Position numbers and translations under genes: made by a program. This document shows positions 28,402 to 37,236 of a stretch of 64,000 bases of DNA, one piece after another; position 1 is the stretch's first letter; each line of letters begins with the position of its first letter. Source of the DNA: Pyxidicoccus parkwaysis (lineage in GTDB: Bacteria; Myxococcota; Myxococcia; Myxococcales; Myxococcaceae); NCBI RefSeq assembly GCF_017301735.1, contig NZ_CP071090.1, positions 4,020,001-4,084,000 on the forward strand. Reading direction: 5' to 3'. The notes beneath the pieces were generated by a model. That model saw only the letters and a list, made by a program, of their open reading frames with translations. It was not told where the DNA came from and did not search any database.

Positions 28402-29778
28402 TCAACCCCGAGCCTGTTTCCGGAGCCGCGCCGCGAAGAAGCCGCCACCGGGCACGCGCGGAGGCAGTGCCTTCAGATACGGCCCCTGTGCCGCCAGTGC
28501 CGCGCGTTCCGCTCCCAGCACGTCTCCCACCGGCTCCAGCGTGAAGTCGGGGTGCTTCGCCAGGAAGGCCTCCACCACCGCCTCATCCTCTTCCGGCATC
28601 ACCGAGCACGTCGCGTAGACGATGAGCGCCCCCGGCTTCGTCTGCGCCGCCACCTCTTCCAGCAGCGCGGACTGCGTGGCCTGGAACTCCGTGACTTTCG
28701 CCGCGGTGAGCTTCCACTTCTGATCCGGCTCGCGCGCCAGCGAGCCCGTGCCGCTGCAAGGCGCATCGATGAGCAGCACATCCGCGTCGGACAGCGGCAG
28801 CGGGTGCGGGAAGGCGACCTGCCGCAGCGAGAGCCGGCTCACCCGCTCGCGGGCCTCTGCCAGCCGGCGCCGCGAGCGGTCTCCGGCCAGCACCCGGCCG
28901 GAAGGGCCCACGAAGTCCGCCAGCGCCAGCGTCTTGCCGCCCGCTCCGGCGCACACGTCCGCCACGGTGAGCCCCGCCATCGAGCCGCCCGCGGGCCGGC
29001 ACAACTCGGAGATGAGCTGGCTGCCCACGTCCTGGACCTGGAGCTTCCCGGACTTCATCACCTTCGTCTCGAAGATGCGGTGGCTGGCGTCCACCACGCG
29101 CACCGCGTCCGGCGCTGCCGCCACGGGCTCCGCCGCGACGCCCTCCTCCGCCAGCGCGGCCAGCACCGCGTCGCGCGTCCCGGGAGGCCGCACGCGGAAG
29201 TGCAGCGCGGGCTCCTCGTCCAGCGAGGACACGAGGCCCTCCAGCACGTCCTCCGGGTACACCTGCGCCAGCCGCTGCACGAACCAGGTGGGGAACGAGT
29301 AGCGCACCGCCAGCCGCTCGGCCGGAGAGTCCGCCACGGGCGCCTCCGGCAGCGGCGACTCCACCACCTGCTGGAGGAGGTCGTCCTTGATGGTGCGCGG
29401 GCGCACCGGGCCGGGCAGCCGCACCTCGGGGCCGATGCGCTTCCAGCCCTCACCGCAGAACAGGCGCCGCCAGAGGGCATAGCGCACCAGCGCCTGGTCC
29501 TCCGTCAGCCCCACCTTGCCCATGGTGTGCCCGAGCAGCCGCGCGGCCAGGTCGAGGAGCCGCTGGTGCCGGGAGAGCTCACGCACGGCGAAGGCGGTGA
29601 AGCGCCGCTCCTGGCCGCCGAGCCCATCCGCCTCACGCAGGGACTCCGCGAGCGCGGCCTTCAGCGGCTCGCCCCGCAGCACCTTGATGTGCGCCTGGAG
29701 GGCCGCGGTGGCGGCGCTCCGGGACGGACGACCGAGCCGGGCCGCGTCCAGCGGTTTCGAAGGCCACACGGATTCCAC
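28402..29778 (-). CDS. RsmB/NOP-family RNA m5C methyltransferase
   Basis: A 458-residue SAM-dependent RNA cytosine-C5 methyltransferase. The N-terminal part (about 20-150) is NusB-like helical, the centre carries the SAM site VADVCAGAGGKTLALAD near 270-286, and the two catalytic cysteines of the family lie in DAPCSGTGSL and YATCSVMPEE. RsmB methylates C967 of 16S rRNA; the position modified here cannot be proven. The start is GTG, 12 bp after the receiver-cupin gene, so the two are co-transcribed. Confidence 0.88.
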   Translation of the reverse strand: MESVWPSKPLDAARLGRPSRSAATAALQAHIKVLRGEPLKAALAESLREADGLGGQERRFTAFAVRELSRHQRLLDLAARLLGHTMGKVGLTEDQALVRYALWRRLFCGEGWKRIGPEVRLPGPVRPRTIKDDLLQQVVESPLPEAPVADSPAERLAVRYSFPTWFVQRLAQVYPEDVLEGLVSSLDEEPALHFRVRPPGTRDAVLAALAEEGVAAEPVAAAPDAVRVVDASHRIFETKVMKSGKLQVQDVGSQLISELCRPAGGSMAGLTVADVCAGAGGKTLALADFVGPSGRVLAGDRSRRRLAEARERVSRLSLRQVAFPHPLPLSDADVLLIDAPCSGTGSLAREPDQKWKLTAAKVTEFQATQSALLEEVAAQTKPGALIVYATCSVMPEEDEAVVEAFLAKHPDFTLEPVGDVLGAERAALAAQGPYLKALPPRVPGGGFFAARLRKQARG

Positions 29779-29790
29779 GGGGGAGCGCCT

Positions 29791-30453
29791 CTAACCTTTC
29801 AGCGCCAGGGTGATGGCGAGGACGCCCTGGCGGGAGTGCGCCTCGGGTGCTTGTCCGGCCCCCACGAAGAGGTACCGGGGCGCGGTGTGCCGCTCGCCCG
29901 CCACCTCTAGATCGCCTTCCACCAGCAGCACGCCCTCGCCGCCCTTCGAGTGCGAGCGCCACGCGAAGGCCCGGCCGGGCTCCACGCGCAACCAGGACGC
30001 GTCCGGGCCCGCCGGACTCGTGAGGACGCCAGGCTGGCTCTCCGTCCAGGCGCTCTCGGGAGACGGTGCGCCCGTGGCGGCCACGCCCTCCGCCTGCCGT
30101 CGCAGGGCGAGGAAGCGCTCCACCAGCGTCATGATGTCGTCGAGCTGGAAGGGCTTCACCAGCACCGCGTCCGGCACGTGCGGGCGCAGGGTCCGGGAGA
30201 CCTCATCCGGAGCGGCGGCGCTGACGATGGCCACCGCCTGCTGCGCGCGCCGGGCGGCCTCCAGCACCTCGCGGCCACCATGCTCCCGGCCGGCGATGCG
30301 CAGGTCCGTGATGACCAGGTCGAACCGCTCCGAGCGGAGAGCTTCCAGCGCCTCGGTCTCGGTGGCGACCTCACGCACCTCGGCCAGCTCGGCGATGATT
30401 TCGCCCATGCCTTCCCGGAGGCTCGCGTCGTCCTCGACCAGCAGCACCTTCAT
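29791..30453 (-). CDS. response regulator receiver fused to a cupin-like domain
   Basis: A 220-residue two-domain protein. Residues 1-120 are a CheY-like receiver: acidic pair at 8-9, phosphoacceptor Asp50 (DLVITDLR), Lys about 103 in LVKPF. After a Pro/Ser linker, residues about 145-220 look like a single-stranded cupin barrel: WRSHSKGGEGVLLVEGDLEV, then PRYLFVGAGQAPEAHS, with two His and a Glu in the metal-ligand order. There is no DNA-binding domain. A cupin output on a receiver is unusual. The ATG has GGAGG 8 bases upstream. It is followed 12 bp later by the RsmB-like gene. No histidine kinase is adjacent. Confidence 0.75.
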   Translation of the reverse strand: MKVLLVEDDASLREGMGEIIAELAEVREVATETEALEALRSERFDLVITDLRIAGREHGGREVLEAARRAQQAVAIVSAAAPDEVSRTLRPHVPDAVLVKPFQLDDIMTLVERFLALRRQAEGVAATGAPSPESAWTESQPGVLTSPAGPDASWLRVEPGRAFAWRSHSKGGEGVLLVEGDLEVAGERHTAPRYLFVGAGQAPEAHSRQGVLAITLALKG

Positions 30454-30547
30454 TGCGGGGGGCCTCCGCCTGGCCTGACTGCTGCCGGTCCTTATCGGAC
30501 CCGGGCGGTGGCCGGCATCACCCTGCCGGTCCGCCCTGTTCGGATTG

Positions 30548-30633
30548 TGGCCCTCCCCGGACTCGAACCGGGACGCGGGGTCAGCCGCAGCGGATTTTGA
30601 GTCCGCCTCGTCTACCAATTTCGACAGAGGGCC
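30548..30633 (-). tRNA. tRNA-Leu (CAA anticodon)
   Basis: An 86-base class II tRNA: acceptor GGCCCTC/GAGGGCC, D arm TCG/CGA with GGTAGAC, anticodon stem GCGGA/TCCGC with loop CTCAAAA (anticodon CAA), a long variable arm, T arm CCCGG/CCGGG with loop TTCGAGT, discriminator A. The 3' CCA is not encoded. Confidence 0.95.
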
Positions 30634-30655
30634 GCTTGTTGCGAGAACGACCAGA

Positions 30656-30683
30656 CGTATACCGCGACCTGAGCGGTTGTGCA
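30656..30683 (-). promoter_or_regulatory. possible promoter of the tRNA-Leu gene
   Basis: On the minus strand, TATACG (30656-30661) lies about 23 bases before the tRNA 5' end and TGCACA (30678-30683) is 16 bases further upstream. The -10 is fair and the -35 weak. Confidence 0.35.
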
Positions 30684-30729
30684 TCCGAAGATTGCGGTGT
30701 CGAACGCACATCGCTAAGAGGGGCCCCGC

Positions 30730-31473
30730 ATGTACAACCTTCTCATTTCCCTGGCCGTGGGAATCGCTGTCGCTCTCGCGGTGAAGCTCGCGGGCTTCTC
30801 CCTCTGGGCCGGCATCGTCCCCGGGATCATCGCCCTCGTCGGCACCTTCGTCCTGCTCGCCCGCCGGGTGGCCGGCCGCATCCAGGCCCTGATGACGGTG
30901 GTCCAGGCGGACCTCCAGTCGCAGCCCACCAGCCAGAAGGACGCCCAGGGCAAGGTGGACCGGGCCGTGAAGACGCTGGAGCAGGGGCTGGTCTACGACA
31001 AGTGGCAGTTCATGGTCGGCCCTGAAATCCACGCGCAGATCGGCATGCTCAGGTACATGGTGAAGGACCTCGAAGGGGCGCAGGCCCACTTCAAGAAGTC
31101 CAGCGCGCGCAACTACATGGCCAAGGCCATGGAGGGCGCCCTGTACTACCAGCGCAAGGACCTCCCGGCGATGAAGGCCGCCTTCGAGGCCGCGGTGAAG
31201 AGCGGCAAGAAGGAGTCCATCGTCTGGGCCGTGTACGCGTGGTGCCTGCTCCAGAACAAGGAGAAGGACGACGCGCTCAGGGTGCTGGCGCGCGGCGTGG
31301 AGGAGAACCCCAAGGACGAGAAGCTCAAGGGCAGCCTCACGCAGCTGCAGAACGACAAGCGCCTGAAGATGAAGCCGTACGAGCCCATGTGGTGGCAGTT
31401 CGGGCTCGAGGCCCCTCCGACGATGCCCCCCATGGGTGGCGGCCGTCGGATGCAGTTCATTACGCGACGCTGA
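30730..31473 (+). CDS. membrane-anchored TPR-like protein
   Basis: A 247-residue protein with two N-terminal membrane segments (about 4-20 and 25-45) followed by a helical, TPR-like domain (about 75-215: VDRAVKTLEQGL, LEGAQAHFKKSSARNYMAKA, AMKAAFEAAVKSGKKE, ALRVLARGVEENPKDE) and a Pro/Met-rich tail. It was not matched to a characterised family. TPR domains mediate protein contacts, so it may be an adaptor on the inner face of the membrane. The ATG has AGAGG upstream. It lies downstream of the divergent tRNA-Leu gene and appears monocistronic. Confidence 0.7.
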   Translation: MYNLLISLAVGIAVALAVKLAGFSLWAGIVPGIIALVGTFVLLARRVAGRIQALMTVVQADLQSQPTSQKDAQGKVDRAVKTLEQGLVYDKWQFMVGPEIHAQIGMLRYMVKDLEGAQAHFKKSSARNYMAKAMEGALYYQRKDLPAMKAAFEAAVKSGKKESIVWAVYAWCLLQNKEKDDALRVLARGVEENPKDEKLKGSLTQLQNDKRLKMKPYEPMWWQFGLEAPPTMPPMGGGRRMQFITRR

Positions 31474-31872
31474 TCGCCCGGCGGGGGGCGTGTGAGCGTC
31501 CGCCCCCGTACGGGAATTCCTACCGGGCCCTTCAAGACGATGCTGGAACGTCTTCCGACCCGTTAAAACGGGGCCACGGAGAGGGCACGCAACCACCTGA
31601 AATCACTGTGTAGGACCGGTGCCGCAGCGGGGCATGCTGCTTGCTCCAGGGCCGTGCGCGCGCAGCGCGGGGAGCGGGCCCGCGGCGCGGCGGCTTACGG
31701 GCTTGGCAGCCGGAGGTCTCGGGTGAAGGTTGCGGGAGTCGGCGGGTGCTTGCAGGACCGGGCGGCGGCGGGTGCGCGTGGGGCGCAGGGGCGTTGGGAG
31801 CACTCGGAGGGGCGTGGCACCCGAGACTTTCGGCCTGCCATTTCGCAGCAGGCGGATGACGCGGAGTGGTGC
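31474..31872. other. 399-bp non-coding region before the diguanylate cyclase gene
   Basis: I see no gene here. It holds a C/G-rich inverted repeat soon after the TPR gene stop (CGGGGG at about 31482 with CCCCCG at about 31502) that may end that transcript. Nearer the cyclase start is a GCCTGC/GCAGGC dyad. The rest is very GC-rich leader sequence. Confidence 0.5.
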
Positions 31873-32829
31873 ATGGAACGGCGTGGCCGTACCTCGGGGC
31901 GGTCCCTCCTCCTCATCATCGAGGACGACGCGGGTGTCCGTGAGAGCCTCATGGACCTGCTCGCTTCCCGCTTCGACGTGCTCGCGGCGCCGGACGCGGA
32001 TGCGGGGCTGGAACTGGCCCGCGAGCACCGGCCGGACATCGTCCTCCTGGACCGCTTCCTTCCCAGCGGCGACGGGCTGCTGGTGCTGGAGGCGCTCCAG
32101 CGCGACGCGCGCACCGAGGCCGTCCCCGTCATCTTCCTCACCGGCGACGCGGACGAGGCCACCCTGGAGCGCTGTCTGGAAATGGGCGCGGTGGACTTCA
32201 TCCACAAGCCGGCGAGCGCGCGCGAATTGCTGGCCCGCATCGACCGGGCGCTGCGCCAGAGCGAGCAGCAGCGCCGGCTCCAGATTCTCGCGCAGACGGA
32301 CGCGCTCACCGGGCTGGCCAACTTCCGCGCGCTCACCGTCCGGCTGGAGGAGGAGTTCCGCCGCGCGCACCGCTACCAGTACTCGCTGAGCGTGGTGGTG
32401 ATTGACCTGGACCACCTGAAGGCCATCAACGACGGCATGGGGCACGACGTGGGCAACCGCGCCATCCTCGCGCTGGCGTCGCAGCTCAAGGGCAACCTGC
32501 GCGAGTCCGACTTCGCGGCCCGCTTCGGCGGGGACGAGTTCGTGGCGCTGCTGCCGCACCAGACGGCGCTGGAGGCAGCCGTGTTCGCCGAGCGCATCCG
32601 TGCCGGCCTTCGCAACGTGGGCGTGCAGAAGAGCGACGGTCGCCCTGCCCCGTTTGGCCTCAGTGTCAGCGTGGGCATCGCCGACCATACGTTGGAGAGT
32701 CCGAAGGAGGACCCGGACGCGCTGCTGAAGGCGGCGGACGCGGCCCTCTACGAGGCGAAGCGCGAGGGACGGGATCGGGTGGTGGTGTTCGGCCGGCCGG
32801 TCATCTCCCCACCGGTGCAGCGGCACTGA
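31873..32829 (+). CDS. receiver-GGDEF diguanylate cyclase
   Basis: A 318-residue response regulator that would make cyclic di-GMP. Residues 1-130 are a receiver (acidic pair 18-19, phosphoacceptor Asp60 in DIVLLDRF, Lys112 in HKPAS). Residues 135-310 are a GGDEF domain with the active motif GGDEF at 219-223 and an inhibitory I-site RESD at 210-213, five residues before it, so product feedback is likely. The frame is open to 31654, but the receiver begins after the ATG at 31873, which has a GGAG six bases upstream. The flavoprotein-receiver gene follows after 48 bp and may share a signal input. Confidence 0.92.
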   Translation: MERRGRTSGRSLLLIIEDDAGVRESLMDLLASRFDVLAAPDADAGLELAREHRPDIVLLDRFLPSGDGLLVLEALQRDARTEAVPVIFLTGDADEATLERCLEMGAVDFIHKPASARELLARIDRALRQSEQQRRLQILAQTDALTGLANFRALTVRLEEEFRRAHRYQYSLSVVVIDLDHLKAINDGMGHDVGNRAILALASQLKGNLRESDFAARFGGDEFVALLPHQTALEAAVFAERIRAGLRNVGVQKSDGRPAPFGLSVSVGIADHTLESPKEDPDALLKAADAALYEAKREGRDRVVVFGRPVISPPVQRH

Positions 32830-32877
32830 AGGGCAGCGCGGGCGAGCAGGCAACGGCGGGGCAGCGAGGGCGAGGAT

Positions 32878-34614
32878 ATGCAGGGCAACAGGCTGGCGAG
32901 CGGTTCGAGGGTGGCAATCGTCGGAGGCGGCATCGCCGGCGCGGGGCTGGCGGCCTCGCTCCTCTTCAACGGGCGGGCACGCGGCCTCACGCTGGACGTG
33001 CGCGTCTACGCGGGCGGGACGTCGGAGCGCACGGCGCCGCCGGCCGTGCTCACCCCGGAGTGCCGCTCGCGGCTGGCCGCCCTGGGCTGTCGCATTCCCA
33101 CCGAGTGGCGCGCGCATGAGCTGCGCGGCGTGGAAGTCATCGCCGAGGGGCGGCGCGAGCTGCTCCCCGCCGCCTCGGGTGGGCTGTGGGTGGTGGACGG
33201 CTGGCCGCAGGGAGAAAGCGGGCTGACGCAGGTGCGCGACGTGCTGGCCACGGCGGCGAGCGCCCAGGGCGCGCGCTTCGTCTCGCGGCACGTGGAGAAG
33301 GTGGAGCGGCAGGCTCCGGCGCCGGACGCACCCGCCTCCGTGCGCGGCGCGGGGCCGCTGGTGGTGCGCGCGCAGGGCAGCGGGGACCGCTTCCACGCGG
33401 TGGCGCTGGCCACGGGCGCGGGCCCGCTGATGGGCGACGCGTTCTTCAAGGGCTTCCGCCCGGCGCCCACGGTGGCGGCGGTGCAGGCGCGGCTGCGGCA
33501 CGCGTCGCCCCGGCTGGAGTTGGCGCCGCTGGCGCGCCTGTGGATTGCGCCGCTGCCCACGGTGGACGGGCTGTTCCTGCTGCCGGCCGCGGGTTCGGTG
33601 TACGCGCTGGCCTTCGGTCCCGCGGTGACGCCGGCGGACCTGTGCCAGGCGCTGATGATGGCGGCGCGCGACGGGCTGGTGGAGGAAGGCTTCGAGCTGG
33701 CGGCGCTGGAGACGACGCGGCTGCCCTACGGGCCTGGCCGCACGTTGGTGGCGCCGGGCCAGGTGGTGGTGGGCCCCGCGGCCTTCGGCCACCCGCTGCA
33801 GGTGGGCCTGTCGGAGACGCTGGCCTCGTGCAGCCGCGCAGCGGTGGCGCTGCTCGACGGCGGGCTGGAAGCGCCCACGCTGGAGCGCCGGTACGTGCGC
33901 GAGGGCCTGGGCGAGCTGATGGAGGACGCGGCGGCGGGTGCGCGCTCCATCACCTGGCTGCGTCGCGCGGGCCGGCGAGCGCCCGCGGCCTTCATCGCGG
34001 CGAAGGGCCGGCGGAGCCTGGGCGGCGTGTACGGTGGAGGCGTGCTCGGAATGAGCGCGCCCACGCCCACGGCGCTGCTGGGAGCGGCGCGCTGGGCGGG
34101 CCTGCGTGAAGTCGTGGGCTCGTGGATGCGCACGACGATGGAGCCGGTGCCCACGGTGGTGCCCGAGCTGGAGCCGGACCTCTACTACGTCGTGGACGAT
34201 GACCCCGACGCGCGCGAGGCGCTGACGGCGCTGCTGGAGAGCACGGGCGCGAAGGTGGTGGCCTTCGCGGACGAGTTGGCGCTGTTCTGCGCGGTGGCGC
34301 GGCGGCCGCCCACGGCGATTCTGCTGGACGTGGTGCTGCACTGGGTGGACGGCCTGCGGCTGGCGGAGGGGCTGAAGCAGCACCCGCTCACGCGCAACAC
34401 GCGGGTGGTGGTGATGAGCGGCCTCAACCGCCCGCACGTCCGCCAGCGGGCGCTGGACGCGGGGGCGGAGGCCTTCCTGCCCAAGCCCGTGGACCCGGAG
34501 CGGCTCCTGCGCCTGCTCACGGGCCGCGTGCCGGTGGCACCGTCCACGGTGGAGCCGGAGACCCGGTCCACCTTGGGCGAGGAGTCGCTGGGCTCGGACC
34601 GCTACGCGTCCTGA
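32878..34614 (+). CDS. FAD-dependent oxidoreductase fused to a C-terminal receiver domain
   Basis: A 578-residue fusion. The N-terminus has a Rossmann FAD-binding motif (AIVGGGIAGAGLA, about residues 13-25). The middle (to about 430) follows flavoprotein monooxygenase/halogenase-like logic, including GPAAFGHPLQVGLSETLASC around 300-320, the second FAD contact region. Residues about 434-552 are a receiver: acidic cluster VVDDDPD, phosphoacceptor Asp484 (ILLDVVLHW), Thr/Ser in VVMSG, Lys about 536 in LPKPVD. The catalytic substrate is unknown. It lies 48 bp after the diguanylate cyclase gene. A receiver on an enzyme of this class is rare, so phosphorylation may control the oxidoreductase. Confidence 0.8.
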   Translation: MQGNRLASGSRVAIVGGGIAGAGLAASLLFNGRARGLTLDVRVYAGGTSERTAPPAVLTPECRSRLAALGCRIPTEWRAHELRGVEVIAEGRRELLPAASGGLWVVDGWPQGESGLTQVRDVLATAASAQGARFVSRHVEKVERQAPAPDAPASVRGAGPLVVRAQGSGDRFHAVALATGAGPLMGDAFFKGFRPAPTVAAVQARLRHASPRLELAPLARLWIAPLPTVDGLFLLPAAGSVYALAFGPAVTPADLCQALMMAARDGLVEEGFELAALETTRLPYGPGRTLVAPGQVVVGPAAFGHPLQVGLSETLASCSRAAVALLDGGLEAPTLERRYVREGLGELMEDAAAGARSITWLRRAGRRAPAAFIAAKGRRSLGGVYGGGVLGMSAPTPTALLGAARWAGLREVVGSWMRTTMEPVPTVVPELEPDLYYVVDDDPDAREALTALLESTGAKVVAFADELALFCAVARRPPTAILLDVVLHWVDGLRLAEGLKQHPLTRNTRVVVMSGLNRPHVRQRALDAGAEAFLPKPVDPERLLRLLTGRVPVAPSTVEPETRSTLGEESLGSDRYAS

Positions 34615-34618
34615 CTGA

Positions 34619-35206
34619 CTACGTGGTGACCTGGCGCATCGCGCGGCGGAGCGTCAGGGAGCCGGCCATGAGGGCGACGCCCCTGAAGAGGATGCCGATG
34701 CCCACCATGGTGCCCACCAGCCACACGGCGGAGATGGGCCACTCCGCCATCACCACGATGCCGAGGAAGATGGAGACGGCGCCGTAGAAGAGATCCCAGC
34801 CCCACCGGGGGTAGCGGTCCACGACGGAGGTAATCGCGTGGAACAGGCCGCTGGCGAAGAAGTAGCCGGCGAGCAGGAGTGTCAGCGCGGCGAGGCCGGC
34901 CTTCGGGTACACGAGGATGAACAACCCCACCACGGCGGAGAGCACGCCTCCCAGCAGGTAGAGGAGGAAGGGCCCGCCGCCTTTGCGAACGCGGAACGCG
35001 GCGACGATTTCCGAGACGCCCGCGACGGTCAGCATCGCGCCGAAGAAGACGGCGGTGACCAGGCTGGTGACCAACGTGGCGCCCAGGGACACGATGCCGA
35101 GCACCGCTATCAGCAGGCCCAGGATGAAGGGCCCACCCCAGATGGTCGAGGGGACCTTCGATGTGCTGCCTGGCGTCGTTTCGTTGCGCTCGATGGTGAT
35201 GGCCAT
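34619..35206 (-). CDS. HdeD/DUF308-family membrane protein
   Basis: A 195-residue protein with about six membrane segments arranged as pairs, ending in a short basic tail. The repeated G-rich segments (LGLLIAVLGIVSLGATLV, LLYLLGGVLSAVVGLFILVY, YGAVSIFLGIVVMAEWP) are the HdeD pattern. HdeD relatives are linked to acid or envelope stress, but the molecular role is not known. It converges on the flavoprotein-receiver gene, with only four bases between the two stops and no room for a terminator. Confidence 0.8.
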   Translation of the reverse strand: MAITIERNETTPGSTSKVPSTIWGGPFILGLLIAVLGIVSLGATLVTSLVTAVFFGAMLTVAGVSEIVAAFRVRKGGGPFLLYLLGGVLSAVVGLFILVYPKAGLAALTLLLAGYFFASGLFHAITSVVDRYPRWGWDLFYGAVSIFLGIVVMAEWPISAVWLVGTMVGIGILFRGVALMAGSLTLRRAMRQVTT

Positions 35207-35430
35207 GCCGTCCGCTCCGCGTTGTGAGCACCCGGGCGTTCGGCAGGCCGCGCGCCCATCCAGCGAACGCGTGGCGGCACCCGGAGTCCGGGGCTCGTCC
35301 AGCCGCGAACATGGGAGCGCGAGGCCGCGCGGACAATGCGCGCCCCACCGCTCCGTCCCTCCCCTGCCCTCTCTGGAGCTCCAGCCTTGGACGACCCGGG
35401 CAGGTTGAAGTCCCTACGTCATCCGCGAGC

Positions 35431-36354
35431 TCAGGTTGTTGTTTCTAGAGGCCCGGGCAGGGGCTCGTACGGCGGCTGCAGGAACACGGCGCCGGGCTCC
35501 TTGCGGAACCACGTGAGCTGGCGCTTGGCGTAGCGGCGCGTCTCCTGCGCGGTGTCGTGGACGGCCTCCGCCCGCGTCATCCGCCCCTCCACCACCGCGC
35601 GCGCCTGCACGTAGCCCACGCTGCGCATGGGGGCCGCATCCGTGTACCCCCGCGCCATCAGCTCGCGCGTCTCCTCCACGAGCCCACCAGCGAACATGGC
35701 CTCCGTGCGCGCGTTGATGCGCTGGTAGAGCGCCTCGCGCGGCGGGTCCAGCACGTACAGCCGGAAGGGATACCGGTCTCCGGAGAACGCATGAGCCCTC
35801 CGGAACTCCGACGCGGGTACGCCCGTCTGCGCATGAATCTCCAGCGCGCGGACGACGCGGACCAGGTCCTGCGGGGGCAGCTTCGCCGCCGTCTCCGGGT
35901 CCACCGCCGCCAGTCGGCGATGCACCGCCTCGCGCCCCTCGGCGGCGGCCTGCGCTTCCAGCTCCGCTCTCAACTCGGGCAGCGCGCCGGGGGCGTCCAC
36001 CACGCCATGCAGCAGCACGCGCAGGTACAGCCCCGTGCCACCCACGACGAACACGGGCCGTCCGCGCGCCGCAATCCCGGAGATGACCGCGTCCGCGCGA
36101 CGCTGGTACTCGGCGGCGGAGAATGCCTCCAGCGGGTCCACCTCGGACACGAGGTGATGCGGCACCGAGGCCAGCTCCTCGGCCGAGGGCTTCGCGGTGC
36201 CGATGTCGAAGTGCCGGTACACCTGCTGCGAGTCCGCGCTGAGGATTTCCCCACCCGCGCGGCGCGCCAGCTCGATGGCGAGCGCCGTCTTCCCTGACGC
36301 GGTCGGTCCGGCAATCACCGTCAGCAACGGCCGTCCCTCCGTCCCCTCACCCAT
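35431..36354 (-). CDS. miaA: tRNA dimethylallyltransferase
   Basis: A 307-residue MiaA. Walker A is GPTASGKTA near residue 16; the DSQQVYRHFDIGTAKPS block, the PHHLV segment and VGGTGLYLR are the family signatures. It transfers dimethylallyl to N6 of A37 in tRNAs reading UNN codons. The ATG at 36354 lies 8 bp inside the end of the HprK-like gene, so it is translationally coupled to the unusual peptide/kinase operon, even though its function is housekeeping. Confidence 0.95.
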   Translation of the reverse strand: MGEGTEGRPLLTVIAGPTASGKTALAIELARRAGGEILSADSQQVYRHFDIGTAKPSAEELASVPHHLVSEVDPLEAFSAAEYQRRADAVISGIAARGRPVFVVGGTGLYLRVLLHGVVDAPGALPELRAELEAQAAAEGREAVHRRLAAVDPETAAKLPPQDLVRVVRALEIHAQTGVPASEFRRAHAFSGDRYPFRLYVLDPPREALYQRINARTEAMFAGGLVEETRELMARGYTDAAPMRSVGYVQARAVVEGRMTRAEAVHDTAQETRRYAKRQLTWFRKEPGAVFLQPPYEPLPGPLETTT

Positions 36355-37219
36355 GTCCCGCCGCCTCCAGCGCACTGCGAACCACCGCCGCCGCGGACGC
36401 GTCCCGCGCGAACACCAACCGCACCGGGGACACCTCCGACAACAGCCGCCCCGCCGCCACCATCATCCCTCCACGTCCCGCGGCCGTGGCCTCGGGCAAC
36501 AGCGCATTGAGCAGCAGCATGCGCCCGACGTCGCCCGCCGCCTGTGACTCCCACCGCGAGCCCGCGTCCCACGCCAACGTGCCCACCGCCATCAACCGTG
36601 CCTCACTCGGGACGCCCACGTTCCACGGCGTCCCCGCGACCTGCCACCCGGACGGCGCGGGCCCCACGGGCCATACCGCCACCAACTCATCGGAGAGCAA
36701 CTCACCGCCCGCGTTCGCCCACAGCGCCCCCAGGGTGCTCTTCCCCGCCCCCGAGTGCCCCACGAACAGCGCCGCCCGCCCCTGGTGCGCCACGGCCACG
36801 CCATGCACCAGCAGGCCTCCGCGCCGGGCCAGCGCCCCCGCGAGCATCACCTTCAGCACCGTCTCCACGGGAAAGCGACCTGTCCCCACCACCGAGGCAC
36901 GCAGACCGTCTGCGGAAATCGTCGCGGAGTAGTCCTCGCCCTCCAGGCGCAGCGAGCCCTCCGGAGCGCGTTGAACCCGGGGAAGCTCGCGGGTGACGGG
37001 CGCGGGCCGAGCCACCTCGGGGGCAACGGCCTGCAGTAGGGCCACCGCGCCGCCGTCCTCCGAGTCAGGGATGAGGAACCGCGAGAACAACCGCCGCAGC
37101 GAGCCGCGAAGGCCCGCATCGGCCACCTCCACCGCCACCGTCAAGCCCGCGATGCGCAGCCGGACTCCGGTGGCGGGAGGCGTGTCGTCGGAGCTACCGC
37201 CTCCGCCGGGACCGGACAT
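36347..37219 (-). CDS. HPr-kinase-related P-loop kinase
   Basis: A 290-residue protein with an HprK/P-type core. Walker A is GHSGAGKST at 154-162, and LLSDELVAV (about 175-183) is the acidic second motif used by this fold. The N-terminal 130 residues are not HprK-like. It is not a true HPr kinase/phosphorylase by context, since no PTS genes are nearby. Kinases of this HprK-related type phosphorylate serines of peptides in some lasso-peptide clusters (for example PadeK). It follows the 52-residue peptide by 17 bp and overlaps miaA by 8 bp. An upstream ATG at 37273 would overlap the peptide gene and is less likely. Confidence 0.75.
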   Translation of the reverse strand: MSGPGGGGSSDDTPPATGVRLRIAGLTVAVEVADAGLRGSLRRLFSRFLIPDSEDGGAVALLQAVAPEVARPAPVTRELPRVQRAPEGSLRLEGEDYSATISADGLRASVVGTGRFPVETVLKVMLAGALARRGGLLVHGVAVAHQGRAALFVGHSGAGKSTLGALWANAGGELLSDELVAVWPVGPAPSGWQVAGTPWNVGVPSEARLMAVGTLAWDAGSRWESQAAGDVGRMLLLNALLPEATAAGRGGMMVAAGRLLSEVSPVRLVFARDASAAAVVRSALEAAGHG

Positions 37220-37236
37220 GCCGGTTCCCGGTGGGC

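Noticed and set aside
30546..30635. A tRNA-Leu with a C-A mismatch at acceptor position 2.
   Set aside because: It came from a wrong end choice. With ends 30548-30633 the acceptor stem GGCCCTC/GAGGGCC is perfect.
31570..31650. Fragments like GGGCACGCAA and GCAGCGGGG upstream of the diguanylate cyclase gene, recalling a c-di-GMP (GEMM) riboswitch.
   Set aside because: The characteristic order of paired stems and the GAAA tetraloop receptor could not be drawn. A covariance-model search (RF01051) would settle it; a high score would support, no hit would refute.
36347..37219. True HPr kinase/phosphorylase of the PTS.
   Set aside because: No HPr, PtsI or PtsN gene is nearby, the N-terminal half does not match, and the operon contains PqqD and a peptide.
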